Shown here: in pieces, positions 1 through 14,300 of the stretch
How the letters are laid out: each line of letters begins with the position of its first letter
How positions within the stretch are numbered: the stretch's first letter is position 1
From: Glossina fuscipes
Lineage: Eukaryota > Arthropoda > Insecta > Diptera > Glossinidae
DNA: 64,000 nt
Reading direction: 5' to 3'
Assembly: GCF_014805625.2 (NCBI RefSeq)
Contig: NW_023998455.1
Coordinates: 5,996,103-6,060,102 of the forward strand
Position numbers and translations under genes: made by a program
The notes under the pieces: generated by a model
What the model saw: only the letters and a program-made list of their open reading frames with translations
Databases searched by the model: none
What the model was told of the DNA's origin: nothing

Positions 1-339
1 ATGCATTCCATCACTTTTCGAGTAAGAAGAAATTTATGAAAAATATCTCATACAAGTTAGACGTCATCAACGTTGAACGATATGAAAAGTTTAATAAATA
101 AATGACTAAAACAGAAATTTTCAAATGCTTCCAAGGTCAGCAGACCTTTCATCTTTCTCACTGCTAGAGCTTCATCAGAGATTTGTTTATTAATTTTGCT
201 GCCTGAGATGAATATTAAGAACTCATGCAGTCTTTTCGATTTAGAGGCTTAAACCAAAAATAAATGAATTGAAAAAAAATTCGTACATTTATCAGTAACA
301 CGGTTACCTGTGGGTTGCTTGTTTTCAAAACCCCTTCCT

Positions 340-341
<2 letters not shown>

Positions 342-379
<38 letters not shown>
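342..379. repeat. (CT)n microsatellite
   Basis: An almost pure run of about 19 CT dinucleotides. It creates a Leu-Ser-repeat open frame on + and an Arg-Glu-repeat frame on -, which are artefacts. Confidence 0.95.
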
Positions 380-381
<2 letters not shown>

Positions 382-673
382 ACTCTATTTCTCTGTCTCT
401 TTTTTTGCGCTAATGTACCCGCAAAAAAAACGTACAAGACAAAAGGACAGATGGAAAAGGAAAGGAGCGTTATGGCCTTTAACTTTGCAAAAGACCATAT
501 TTCTCTGTGGAAATCTCTGGGGAGTTATCGTAAATATTTTTTAAAACTTAGGATCAAGTGACTAAAACAAAGTTACTTTGGTCTGTTCGTGAGCTTCTTA
601 AGAAAAAGGCGAAGCGTAAAAGGTTTCGCGACGTGCCAACAAGTCGCTTTTTTTTCTTTCTCTATTTTTTCTC

Positions 674-676
<3 letters not shown>

Positions 677-705
<29 letters not shown>
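677..705. repeat. poly-A run
   Basis: About 29 consecutive A. It could be the tail of an old retroposed sequence, but no recognisable body lies just 5' of it. Confidence 0.9.
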
Positions 706-709
<4 letters not shown>

Positions 710-1409
710 ACAAATTCTGTTCAAGACAAAAATTTTAAATTTGAAAATCTTCTTTACTTTTGCTTGTAGGACGTATATCGATCAAGAAAATAACGCATCT
801 TATCTGCGTTAATCAACACCGCAAAGAAAAACAGCATTCTAATTAGGTATGCGTCCGGCTCGCGTCACGCTGTCATAAATGTACAGTCAACTCTACAGTC
901 TCCGCATTTATTGTGTACAAAATATAAATTCTTTTACTCGACTTATTTTTAAGGTGAAGGTCGACATATAAAAACATACATTTCAAAAGAAAATATAGAG
1001 TAAAACGAAATAAATTATAAGATTATATTTAAAGTCAATTAATACACAAACACATAAATACAAACGCCACACAACTCATATGCACATGTAGACACAAAAA
1101 AGAAAAAGAAAAAAACAAAGTAAGAAAATTTTATTCGATCGTTACCGAATCTCTTATACCCATCACCGTTATTCTAAATTAGATTTAAAAAAGGGAAACG
1201 AACTAAATATCTTTCTCCATATTACTGGGAGGACATAGCTGACTCTTCTGATTTTCAGAATAAAAGCGAAAGTTTATGCAGTGTATGTGTTGCACCTTGC
1301 GAGTAACAAGGAAAACACCCGGATAGGAAAGATACTCACAATTTTTGTTGCATAGGTCTCCGGTCGTTGTGGACGTGTTTAACTCATTTTTGAATATTTT
1401 TTCCAATTT

Positions 1410-1835
1410 TGTTGGCATTATCTTACTTTGCGCAATCGGGTGGGCGTACACAGTTAAACGGAAGGGCAGATGGACAGACAAACGGACGAACATGCGGCAG
1501 TGTATTCCGAATTTGAAAGTGGTCAAAAATTTTTATACTTTACTTTGGAATTTTTGGTGATTGCTTCAGCGCGCCGCAGATACCGTGGGCAAGCCCTTCG
1601 ACCAACCTACGTGCACTAACTTGCAATGCTTTTCCAAATTTCAAACGATGTTAACAGTGGGCATTACGTGGACGGACAGACAGACGGACTTGCTTAAATC
1701 GACTCGCAATTTGATGCTGATCAAGAGAACGTATACTATGTGGGGCTTTAAAGTTTCCCTCTGCGCGTTGCAAACATTTCGACAAAATTAACATACCCCT
1801 CATCCTTGGGTGATGGGTGCAAAACAAGAAAAAAA
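1410..1835 (+). repeat. dispersed fly repeat with GGACGGACAGAC core, two degenerate units
   Basis: Two head-to-tail degenerate units each carry a GGACAGACxxACGGAC core. In the second unit this is followed by the ATCGACTC / GATGCTGATCAAGA / TATACTxTGTGGGGC string seen in an abundant repeat of fly genomes. The first unit keeps a weaker version (about 1469-1590). The unit ends near ATACCC and GGGTGATGGGTGC. Its transposon class cannot be assigned from this sequence. Related fragments lie at about 14240-14330, 40630-40660, 41300-41570 and 55320-55420. Confidence 0.65.
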
Positions 1836-2806
1836 AAAAATACGAGCCTAATTTATTATCATATGATTCATATAAATGAAAAGCAATTCGACGCATATGG
1901 CGAATGTGCAAATAGTTTGCTTAGTGATGGGACCTTTGAAAAAAAAGCCATAAAAAAGAAAGAACACTTTTATGAATAAAAAAATCATAATTAATTTTCA
2001 TTAGTAATTTGAATTCGATTTATCTTTTCTGGATATGAAATGAATTTTTGTTTTAACCCATTCAAAATTTTCATCTTGATCGTGGCAGTAATGGGAAGCG
2101 TAGTTGATAAAAGCGTAACACCTACATACACACATACTTAGTAGACTACGGCCATCATCCACATATCCCTTTCCTTGTCTTCATTTCTTTCTAACCGTCA
2201 ACATGTTGCAGCGAGTGATTGATATGAAAAATATGCCTCAACGGGTAAAAGGGTTCTTTCAAAGTCTACCTGAATGTTATATCATTTTATCGCTGGTGTT
2301 AGACAATAATTCTTTTTTTTGTTGCCGCTTCAGAAACATGATTCGAAGGAACTGGTTTTATGAGATTTTTTCAATAAATGTTGAACTCACTGAACTCGCA
2401 TTCTATGCTTGTGAGAAATAAACCAAAAAAATAGATTAAACAAAAAAATGAGAATAAGAAAAATTGAATGAGTTTATAAAATTTATTATTAAAGAAAGTA
2501 CTAAAAAAAAATTATTGATCCACGTAACTGCAACTAGCTAGAAAAATAGATCATGTACTCGGCTAAATTGCAACATTTCTAACTTCGGAAAGGAGAAGAA
2601 CAAAAGCGGTACAAAAAACAAAAAAATATATAACATTTTTTTACTAAAAAGTGCAGTGCAGTGAAAAAATATAAAATCATGAAAAGAAAAAAAATATTCT
2701 AAATAAAATTTAAAAACAGAGTAACTGTTAAATAGAAATCAATAAAAACGGGGTAGACTTCTCATCAAAGTGAATATCTACAGATTATAGAAAAATAATA
2801 ATAATA

Positions 2807-2817
<11 letters not shown>

Positions 2818-2842
<25 letters not shown>
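2818..2842. repeat. (AT)n microsatellite at the cyclase start codon
   Basis: About 12 AT units run directly into the ATG at 2842, so the last A of the repeat is the first base of the start codon. It is preceded by short AAT and AAC triplet runs. Confidence 0.9.
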
Positions 2843-2843
<1 letters not shown>

Positions 2844-5271
2844 GAACAAAATGAAATTATTTAAAAACGAGAAATTTGCAAACATTCTTATGTTGCTAGT
2901 GGTTGTTAACAGCAGCAGCAACATGTGCATGGCTTTATCGAACAACTGTTTGCAGAAAACTGAATCCCTCGATCCTATGGCTGCCTCGGAATCGGAGCAA
3001 TACTTTCCTGCTAACCCGGACCGGTATAACAGTGATCCAAGTTACATGATGTCGCACTATAAAAATTTAAGCTTTGTTGCTTTGCTGCCGAGTCACGAGC
3101 AACAGAACAAAAACGATTGTATTATGCCCAAGGTTTTGCCTGTACTCGAGTTAGCCATCAAACACATTCAAAATTTAGGTTTCGTTCATGGCTCGCGTAT
3201 CGATGTCACTTTAATATCACGCGATACGAATTGTTCATCAATTCATGGTCCCATTGGTTTCTTCGAGATTTATATGAAATTTTCCGAGCTGAACGCTGTT
3301 TTCGGCTTACCATGCGAGTATGTATTGGCGCCGATTTCACGTTATGCCGGCGTCTGGCAAATACCTGTACTTACGTCTGGTGGCAATGCCGCCGACTTCT
3401 CGAACAAGGCCACTTCGTATCCCACACTAACAAGATTAAAGGGAGCTCAAGCCAACAATTTAGGTAATGCGGTACGCGCCATAATCGCGAATTTCAATTG
3501 GACGCGAACAGCATTAATTTATCAAAACGAGCATACGAAAATTAAGGGAAATTCGGTTTGTTTTTTTTGCATTGTCGTAGTCCATGATAAATTGAACGAA
3601 CATAAGGCATCAGTCTATCAGCAAGCTTTCGACACGGATCAATGGAAGAAAACCGATATCATACGTATGCTGGTGACGGTCTCCAAACACACAAGAAGTA
3701 AGTAGAAAGGTTTCTTTTTCTATGAAGTGTAATTAGGTAACGGCGATCCGGTTCAAAACAATCAAACCTACTGACTGCTCTTTCTCTCAAAGAAAGCCAA
3801 AGACAAATACAATGGGAATAAAAAAATGCCTTAAGAAACTTCTTATTAGTTACAAATATAGAATTTCTTCTACTGAAAAATTGAAAAAAAAAGAAAGAAA
3901 AGAGAATTGATTTTAAAATGTAATTTCAAATCAAAATTTTTTTTCCGAGATTTTATATGCAGCTGCCTTTTTTTTTTTTTTTTTGAGTATAATTACTACG
4001 GAATTGGAGGCAAAGAGAAATTTTACCGTCAAGCAAGAGTGGCCCTATGTGTACTTTACATTAGATAAACAAAACAAAAGTAAAAAATTTGGATGCCACG
4101 AGATGATTTCTTAATCCCCGATCCAAGATATGGATTATTAAAGTAAATTATGTCTCCATATGGCAAAAAGAGCTGATTTATAGAAATTTACTAGATTAAG
4201 TTCGGGCCGAAAAGGCCTATTTTAAAATCCTTTTCCATATAAGGGAACTTTTGCATGAAAAGTAAATCCTTATACTGCAAAGAGAGCTAATCTTGAGAGA
4301 GAATCTTGCAAAGAACGTTTTCTCATGGAAACGAGTTAATCTCAATCAAGTGATGAAAATTGACACAAATTGAAAATTGACAAAAATATAAATTCGCTGC
4401 AATAAGTTTCGATCACTTAAGACTGTCTTTAGAGCCCATTCCCTCATCTCATTCATTTTTCTCAAGAAAACTAAACCCTTAGACGGGAAAAAGAGATACT
4501 TTTATAAAATCTAATTACAAAAATATTTTGGACTATACAAGTCTATGTTAGAAACTCTTTCCATATAAAAGTTTTTGCTCATGAAAAGTATAGAAGCACC
4601 ATATTTTAGAGAAGGTCTACATTTTAGCGTTAGCATGATAAAAACAATGATGTGAATGAGGTATAATTTTTTTTTATGCAAAGATGAGGAAAAAATTATG
4701 TAAAGTGGATTAAGGACTTAGCTGAGCATATAATTTTAACTTTTTCGCTGATAGAGTGTTGTGAAAAAGAGCAAGATGTTGTCCGGAAGACTCGCTAGTT
4801 GTCTGGAAGACGAAGAAGCTGGACATTTGGGAAAAGTCTCATTCATCTTATAATTTTCTCATAGAGGCGAGTAAGGAGTAAGGGTGCCAAAGTCAACTCC
4901 TCTATGGGGGGAATAAATGTATATAAACCATTTTGTTACATTTAATGTACACCTTTAACATCCAATAAGTAGAGTCAATGAAGTGAATGATTTTATACAT
5001 AGAATAACAGTTCAATTATATATAGAATGAACACAGATTTACATGAATTATTGGAAAAAGCGAAAATATATGTAAGAAATTTACTCCTTTCTTGTTATAA
5101 ACCCGCATCGAAATGCTCTTAACTGGCGACTCTATCAGAGCTTCGAGAGTTTAGCTAAAAACTTTTATTCATTCGCCTTGTGTGCAAATTTAAATGATTC
5201 ATAGACCTTTAAAAGAATAAATATATAATTTAAAAAAAAAATATAACAAATTATCGCCAATTACTTTATTT

Positions 5272-5303
<32 letters not shown>

Positions 5304-8300
5304 TAATTTTTCCTTAAACAATTCAATTAAAGTAAATGAACAACAATATGTGAATTTTGAAAATGTATGCAAATTTTTTTTAATTTACATCGCATCACGA
5401 AAATTTTATTGACAACGCAAACATGCAAACGTTTAAGCAGACGGATTGTCTGCATTATTGACGGCATAAATCATTGTAGCTTCTCTGGCACGTTCTTTTT
5501 TTAGCTGGCTTTGTAATGCATTTTCATTCTTTCGCCGACGACAACAATAGCAAACCGTACAGGTCTACTACTACGATATTTACATATTCGCATATGCACA
5601 CGTACATATCTACTTATACAATGTATACGCGTATCCATACAAACGTACATCTAGATGGCTACATGAGATGTAAATATATTTAACGGTCAATATTTCTTCA
5701 TTTGTCATAAAGCGCGGGACAAATTTCTTTTGTCTCACATAATAATCACATTTTTATGTGGACATAACAATAATGCATTTTAATAAGTAATGATCAAAAG
5801 CAAACATTAAGCATCCGAGGCCTGTACATTGTGTATGCCGCATGTATGCCGTATTCGAAACGTTTTGACAGCAACAGAATAGCATCCAACAGTATCCTCT
5901 CCTCAGCTTTAATAAGAAAACTCCATTAAATCGTTGGTCGCAGGAGCTGAATCTCAAACTCAATCTCAACTCAATGCTCAAAAATGCTCAGCTAACCTTG
6001 CTTCTGTTATGCACTACACTGACTACGCTTACATGGCATCTTATCATGTGGGCTTAAGTATATGACGCTGCAATAGAATGAATCCACCTGCTCCACGTAT
6101 TATACATACAATGGAATCGTATGCAGATCTTCTCAACATAAGAAGCTTTTTGAATCAATCACGCAGTAAAGCCATTATTGCTGAAGCTAAGCGGCAAATG
6201 CAGCTTTCCTGCTGAAACCAAATGTCGTTCATATCCACAGCATTAATTGCAATCATCAGCAAAGTTAACGAAGGAAAAAAAATGTGACCAAACCAACTCA
6301 AAAAGGGGCCTCGGATCCATGTAGCCGGGCAGATGAACATAAAGACCGCATTACGCGAAATACTTTCGTTTAAAAGATCAAAGTATCGTTCATGTGACCC
6401 CAATGCTCACATCTGTGAACATATAGCGATTCTTATCTGAAATCCTAGTACTTCTGATTTGGCAAATGTCGACGTAATGACACGCAATGGCGGAAACTAA
6501 AATTACACCATTCATCGAAAGACCCTACACTTACAAAATACGTAATCGGTATCTAATAATAGGCGAAAAAACACAAGCAAACAAACACAAGGGACGATAA
6601 ATTTATCGGTGTAGTATGCGCTCACTTACCTGCCCACATGCGATTGCAAAAAAAAAACTATAATATTAAATATGCATAACAATGTTCAAGCTGCGGTGGT
6701 GTATGTTTACGAAATTAGAAAAATCTATAAATATTAATAATTTAGAATATTTTTCGTAAAAGTTAAATTAAAAATTTTTGCTTCAACATATTTGATACGC
6801 AATTTTCTCTGTCCACACCTGAGCTTTTTTTTCTTTTAATAAAATATTTTTTAATTTCAGCAAATACTACTTTATACGAACAGTAACTATTTGGGTAAAA
6901 ATAAATAAATATTTTTAATAAAAATCTTTGATAAGAAAACTTTAAACTTTCGAGAACACTTTACTTTTCATTTCATTTTTGTTTAGAAAACTTATGAACG
7001 ATTGTAGGAGTAAATAAACGACAAATATTTATCAACGCAGTCATATAAAAAACTCATAAACAATTGTTTATCCCTTCATCGACATTTGTGCGGGATTATC
7101 AACACAAAATATGCCAAACCATGAATTTTATTCTCCAAAAGCGGGGAGATAGATTTTTTCAAAAATCTTTTCTGCAACATTTAGAAATGTCAATTTTGTA
7201 CGGATATGTCTATTTGCGTCTGTGTCTGTTCATTTAACTTAAACTTTCGTAGGCTCACTTTTCCCACTTCCACAATAATAATACGAGCTAAACTGAACTT
7301 CTCTATCTCTCTCTCTCTCGTGCTCTTCCGGAAAATTTATTTAGGGCATATACTTTCGTAACTCCGTCCGGACATTTACGCCTCCTTTTCATTACACAAT
7401 CGACCAAAGTTCATCCTCTTTCAAATCGTAATTTGGAAAGAGTCTGACGGTTTGATATGCACCCTTCTGGCTTATTCCGTCATACAATTGCCAACTCATA
7501 TGCTATATGACTGCTCCGCAGTGATAAAAAAGTTCATTTAACCAATTAACTCTGCATGACGAACATATACATCATGATCGGTTCATTCGTTCTTCACGGA
7601 TTTACTTACAAAATTTTATCATAAGGAATGTGTAAGTGCCACAATAATATATATTTTAAAAAATAGTTTTGTCATTTTGTCAAATCGTTTCATTTCAATA
7701 TAATTGCACATTACACACCTTGTGTTTAATAAGTATACCTATATATTACCAAAGAGGTGGACAGAGTTAACTGTTTAAGTGATTAATAGCCTACGACACT
7801 GTAAAGAGTGTAAGAATGTGTTTGCGTGTGTATGTCTCTTCGCTATACGACCCGGTGGTAGAAAACTTCGAAAGACACTACTGCTAAACTACCGCCCACA
7901 CACAATTCGTCCACAACTCTCCTGCGCGTTAAGTATTACATCGCAGAGACTGGTTGCAGTTAGTCCACCTCCTATAGTGGGACCTTAGTAAGATACATTA
8001 CTGGCTTCCACTTCCTCTGCTCTTCACTCACTGTCTTTTTAAGCACCGTAGTTCTTGGAGCACTCGCCTAACAAAGTCGGTTATCACCAGCAATACCTCA
8101 TTGTATTCCACTTGGGATCTACTATTTTCGAACCTTTTGCAGTAAAATATAGCGTGCTCTGCATCTTGCCTTCTTTGCACGCATTCCGGGCAGTTTGGCG
8201 AACTATGGTGCCCGCACGTGTTCACGTACTTCCGGAAGCAGCCATGAACACTCAGGAACAGGGTGAGATAATAATTTACTTGCCCGTGTGTCCTTTCGAT

Positions 8301-11300
8301 CCATTGCGTTATGTTTGGCATAAGAACAAGCGTCACCTTGTGTGTGTATGTTTATACCCTACACGACTTTTATGGCAAGAATACATTAAATTTGTGAAGG
8401 ACTTGTAATAGACTCATCTTTTGTTGTGCCAATCGATTGAGAATTACATTTTACACAAGATTCCTAACCTTGTCGGCCAGTTCCTTTCATCTGTATTCCC
8501 GTGTCCATGCTAAAGGTATCCATTTTTGAATTAATTTGATGGAAATTAGGTGCACCGGCATGCTTTGGCCCAACCACTTTTTCGATTATTTTCCATATAA
8601 TGCGCCATTGTGAAAAGTCGTTATATGAATAACTGTATTAAGCAAAGTGATGTAGCGTACTTAATGACGGGCCCACTATCTACTATGTTATCAAAAAAAA
8701 AATTCAGTCCAGGTCGACTTGTTATTGTTTTCTTATTTGATCTTATTATTATTCGCAAATATTGACATATTTCTTAGGAATGCAAATGAAGAGAATAAAT
8801 TTTCGCGCTTTCGTATTAACAGGCAGGTGTTAAAAATATTTCATCTACAAACAGCAAAATCGTTTGTTTACTTTGTAATATTATTACAGAGTGAGTTTTA
8901 CATACGTTTAGGTAAATATTATTGTTGGGATGAATTGCTCACCATTCACAGTTAAAATAACACAAAAATCATGGTTTAATGAATGAGTGAACTTTACGCA
9001 AAATAGATGCAAAAGGTGAAGATTTCTTTATTAATATTATATGCAACGCAATGTTCACTTAAGGCCAAAAGTATTCGCAAAAATCACGAAGACTTTGTAG
9101 AAGAGGGATAGAAAACTTTCGGAAGTTTTTAGAAAATACGCACAGAAAAGACAAGACACGAAAAAGGTTAGAAGCTATAAGGAAGGAATAGATCCATTTA
9201 CGATACGATCCCATAAAGCAAGGAAAGCAGTTGATGCAATGTTCACACCTACGCAACGATGTACGAACTAAGCAACATTGGAAGCTTCGAATCAATGAAA
9301 ATCGAACAATTGTAATTGAGCGAGCATAGCAAGTCTAAGCTTATAGCAATTGCCAAACACATCAGCTTGGTATGAACTGCTTCTAAGCCTCTTTTTCTAC
9401 TTTCTTGTATTAAAAGTCATTAAGACTATTGATATGTCTAGCTGCCCGTTATAAGCGCAAAACAAAAACTAGAAGAGAAGGAAATCTATTCAAAAATCCT
9501 GAACGCTGAAAAACGAAAATCCAAGAAGTAACAAAGTCTTTATATGATAGAAATAAGGAGAACTTATCTATAAAGAGGAAATATTTGCGTTTACTCTTCT
9601 AAAGCGCGGTTTTATCGCCTTTCCCGCCTTCATTGCCTTTATAATACTCAAATGATATTCCTTGTTAATAGTTTTGCCTGGAGGAAGAACACCGTAATGC
9701 ACAAGACCACGGCGAAGGAAAAGAACTCTTTGGTGCGCTTTTTCTTGCTCTTGGTTTTCCTTTCAAACGACTTTCGCTCGATTTTCGCGTTTTTTCGAAC
9801 CGCGTGCATAGATGTACCTCTCATTCGTTCTATGACATGGCAGAGAGGAGAGCCAGACTTAGAAATCATTGTTTCCCAGACGAAGTAATAATCGAAAAAC
9901 TCACACATCTGTGAGAAGCTTTCCAGAGATGTCAAAAGCAACACTACCAGCCTAAGGAAAAAATAATGTCACGATTTCATAGCAACTGCGAACATTATAT
10001 AAAAAATTCGCATTATTTTTTGTTCACAATGTTAAAAAGGATGAGAATAATGTACAGCTTAATATATCCAGCGGCTATTGTGCTTTCGAAATGACAAAAA
10101 AGGAAGCAAATCATTTTGGATGGGAAGCCGACCAAGAATCGAAAAGAAAAAATCGTACATAGGAAATTTATTAAAAGAAAAAAAAGGCACTGCTGCTAAA
10201 AGTGCGGTAACAGGTAAACATAGAATTGACTGCGAGTTCCAGCTCTCGTCTTATTTTGCTCCTCGCCGTGTATAAATCACGATTACTTTATAATGCCACT
10301 TTCTCATCTACTTGACTCAAGTAGACAGAGTTGTATTCTACAAACTAAAAGCAATTGGTACAGTTGTGCACATATAAAACAAGTATGGTATAAAAAGTAG
10401 TAGTGAATGAAATGAACTAATCTAATGTAAAGTGTGCAAACCTCAGGGAGACGCCACAACCTATTAGAGTTCCGTTTCCCTTACGTATGACTTTTTTCGA
10501 AATTCAACTCTGATGAATAATTGAAAGCCGAATTGCCAAAGTAAAGCCTAAAATTAAAAGTGAAAAAATTCTAATTCTGAAAAGCACACTCGTTCTTCTA
10601 AGCTCAAGCACAGACGAAAAAAGAAACCTGAAACAAACTCTATGGGGTCGTCTATGCACAAGATAACTGTTTAATGAAATAAATAGGAGAGAACAATAAA
10701 AATTCATATGCAGCGAATAAAAATATGCTTAAAAATAGAAAATCGAAGACAAATAGAATTTGTATGAAAACAACTCAATTTACATGTAATTAAAATAATT
10801 AAAATTCTTTCCTGCTTTCTACACTGAATGCAACTAATTTAAAGTGACTAAAAGTATTTATTATGCCCATGGAGAATTAATTACAAAAAAAAAAAAAATA
10901 AAAAAATATATTAATAAACTATATATAAAATGAATAAAAGAAAACAAGAAAAAATTTGCTATTTAAAGAGAAAAAATTTATTATTTATTGAATTTTATTT
11001 ATTCCCCCAACTTTTTCTCCTTATTCTTACAGTTGTAATCATGTGCGCGGATCCGCAATCCATACGTAAGATCATGCTAACCGCCGAAGAGTTAAATATG
11101 ATCGATAGCGGTGAATATGTCTTCATAAATATTGAATTATTTTCAAGGTGAGATTTTTTTCGTTTTTTCAAAAATTACTCAGATTTTGATGAAATATATA
11201 TATATATATTTTAATATTTAATGATCTAATATCCGCATGCTATTAATAAACTTTCATGCTATTATTATTAATTTTATTGTTTACATGAAATTGTTAAGCA

Positions 11301-14300
11301 CAAGTTTTTTTCCATTGATATCTTAACTTCAAAGACTACTAATTAGAGTCAAATACATTTACTGCTATTAGAAAGAGACAAATGATTTATAAGAGTCATT
11401 ATACTTGAAAAAATGAATTTAAAAAAATTTAATGTAAGATTATATGCAGTCAAGCGATTTTTTTGTTAATCTCCACATAATCATTGTCTCTGTAGAACCA
11501 TAGTCTTTATGGAGGCTATAAAAATTACCAAAATTACCAATGGGAACGTAAGATAAATTTGAATTTTTAAATTTGAAAATGAGGCGAATTTGGGTATAAA
11601 GGCGTCTTCAATAACAGATATCATTTTAAATCAGCGAAGCAATTGTTTCACGAGCTGTTTGAAAGGCGGGTGTCATGCGTTTGCGATGCGAAAACCTTTC
11701 CGTCCTGACAAACTCGGTGAATGTCGTTCAATAATGTGATCCCTTTACAGTAACCCTGAAACCCACAGGATTTACGAGAAAACAACTCGCAATTACATCG
11801 TCGCACCAAAAGAAGCCACGAACTCGCATTCAGTTTTATTGAAGACATTTTCCGGATAATTTTTAAGGGCTTTCGAAACTATGAACAAGGCAAAGAAAAG
11901 GATTAAACTCTCACTAATTGTGATTGAAAATTTATTTCGGAAATTTTTCACGAGCTTTCGAAACACCAAACTCCCACTCATTGCAATTGGAGACATTTTT
12001 CGTTTGTTTCTATTTCTGTTGCCTTTTCGAAGCCCCAGATGCCATGGTTTTATTCATTTATTTCTTGTCCATTAATTTAGTTTCAATGATCATCGTCTGG
12101 TTCATGCACTTCCCAAACATAATCAAGGAATGTATTTTGAAACCCTCCTAATTTGCTGTTTGCCAAGTATCGACAGTCAGCTCAGTCTTAGTACCGATGT
12201 GGCCCAGTCTCAATATTAATAAAGAAAATCAAAAAAAAAACATGAAATCGGTAAAATTTCCCCCTTTTCTATGAAGGGGACGGTAAACACGAGGACTTAG
12301 CTATAGTATTGGATATGTCAATACACTCTCTGGGTTGATATTGGCTGCTTTATAAAACGTATCTGACATGTCCGTTCCAATGTGTTGATGCTGGTTGCTT
12401 CATAAAACGTGTCTCACATGTCCGTTCCCTTCGAAATAACCCCAAGCCAAACAATTTTCGGGCAAAGGAATTCAATAATTCATGGAATAAACTCGTTTGC
12501 ATGCAACAAAAGCGACCAAGAAAGTGATATGCAGCTCGGGCGATGACTTTCTTCCCTTTGCAGTTTATTTTCCAGATCTTGCTTCTTCTAATTAACACTT
12601 GTTCAGATCGATGCAGTCATGTCGAGAATAAATCAACCAGTATCAGATTAAAGACCATAGATAGTGATTATAAATGTTAATAATGTTATCAAATAATACC
12701 AAGAATTTATTGGCACACCTATGAACTCACGCATTCGTTACGCGATCACTAATGCGATATTCACGGTATGTGTGTAATCGTGCATGTCTCCCTTATCTGC
12801 TGGCGATTTCCCACATTAATAATAATTTATTTATAAATTAAAAAACAATTTTGTACTTTTACGAACACATGGATATGAAACTGAAGAGAAGAGGTGCGTT
12901 CAAGTTGAATCATAGAAAATGACATAAGCCAGGTTAGGGGAATTGGAGGTATATGCAGACAAAACACATTAATGCAACTAAACGCAAAACACTCGACGTG
13001 AAATTTAAGTCTAGGTTGCGAGTACCCTTTCCATATTATAGGGAACCTTTCTTCACTGCCACGTAGTGAACGCTTCCGACTACCCCTTTTTAGGACTTTT
13101 CGTCCTTGAGTTGCTAAAGAAAATACAATGTTTCATAAAGAAAAATACAATATAAAATGTTTAAAGTTGAGAAGGACATTTTTGGGACATAGCCTGGCAA
13201 AAAGCTCATGAAGATACAAAATACTTAAGAAAAAGTAACCAGTGTTTAATAATTATCAATTCTTCAACTTTTATAGAGCTCCACAATTAACATCGCAGCC
13301 TTGGTACGATAAAGAGGATACGAGGGAAAATAATGAACGTGCACGGAAAGCTTACACGGCTATGCTGACCGTAACACCGAAACAACCCAACGACGATGAA
13401 TACATACGCGTGTCAAATGAGGTACATTTTTAAACCATTAATATGCAATTAACGATAACACGATTTTCAATTTCTACGCTGAACCTAAACACCCACAAAC
13501 GCACCAGCAAAACGAATTTCAATATCATTCCCATGTCTTTAGATGAAAAATTTGTTCACTTACTTTCACTTTCCTTTTCAACTATTTTCGCTAAATAGCT
13601 AAGTATAAAAGTGAAAGCTAATGTTCACGCCACTGTTCATTCTTCTCTCCCCCGTTTAACGATAAGGCAGCGATTGTTACAAAAATTGTGCAATTTTCTA
13701 TCTTCTCGCTCAATTTCAAAATCATTCAATACTACTGGTGCCTACTGTACATTCTAGTCATTCCAAATTTTGTTTGCTTGCAACAAGAAAAAACGCATCT
13801 TTTTTTTTTATACCATATGTGTGACTAATATGGATCTTCTTCATGCAAGAATTTAGAAAATCGATCCCTAATGATTCACGATGCTAACCGGAAAAGTTGT
13901 CGGAAACTAAATAAAGTCAGAGATGTATTTTTTGTAGTAACTGGACATCGATTTTATTCTTCTGTCCTTTCTGCAAAATGTTTTTTCCCTTTTTTTAAAC
14001 TATTTTCTCTTATCTCATTCGTTTTTTTTTTTTTGTTATTCTTTTAGTGTCGTAAAACTTCTATTTCTTGTGTTTTGAAATTAAATTATCTTTCCACACT
14101 CTCATACATAAATATAAAAGAATTCCTCTTATTATACTCTATACCGTCTTTGATGCAAAGTTCTATAAGGGACGATGTAAGAGAAGGAATGGCGATAGAT
14201 CCAACTTCCACTATACCGATCGTTTAAAAATCACTTTCTGAATTTATTTAAGCCTGTCTGTCCGTCTGTCCGTCTTGTTTGCTTGTGTTCAACCCACAAG

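Larger units (their letters stand above)
1..2841. other. non-coding upstream region
   Basis: No convincing gene is seen. The stretch holds a CT microsatellite, a poly-A run, a dispersed-repeat region (about 1410-1835) and AT-rich spacer. It probably includes the promoter and 5' UTR of the receptor cyclase that starts at 2842, but no TATA box or initiator could be singled out. The short open frames here are low-complexity or lie inside the repeat. Confidence 0.6.

Noticed and set aside
310..561. Open frames on both strands over the CT run
   Set aside because: Products are Leu-Ser or Arg-Glu repeats made by the microsatellite.
1345..1791. Two consecutive + frames of about 70 codons
   Set aside because: They lie within the dispersed repeat and show no domain.
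5754..6403. Minus frames of 75 and 82 codons in cyclase intron 1
   Set aside because: No homology, no splice partners, no conserved motif.
9648..9944. Overlapping frames on both strands, 98 and 78 codons
   Set aside because: Mutual shadows with no recognised domain, inside an intron.
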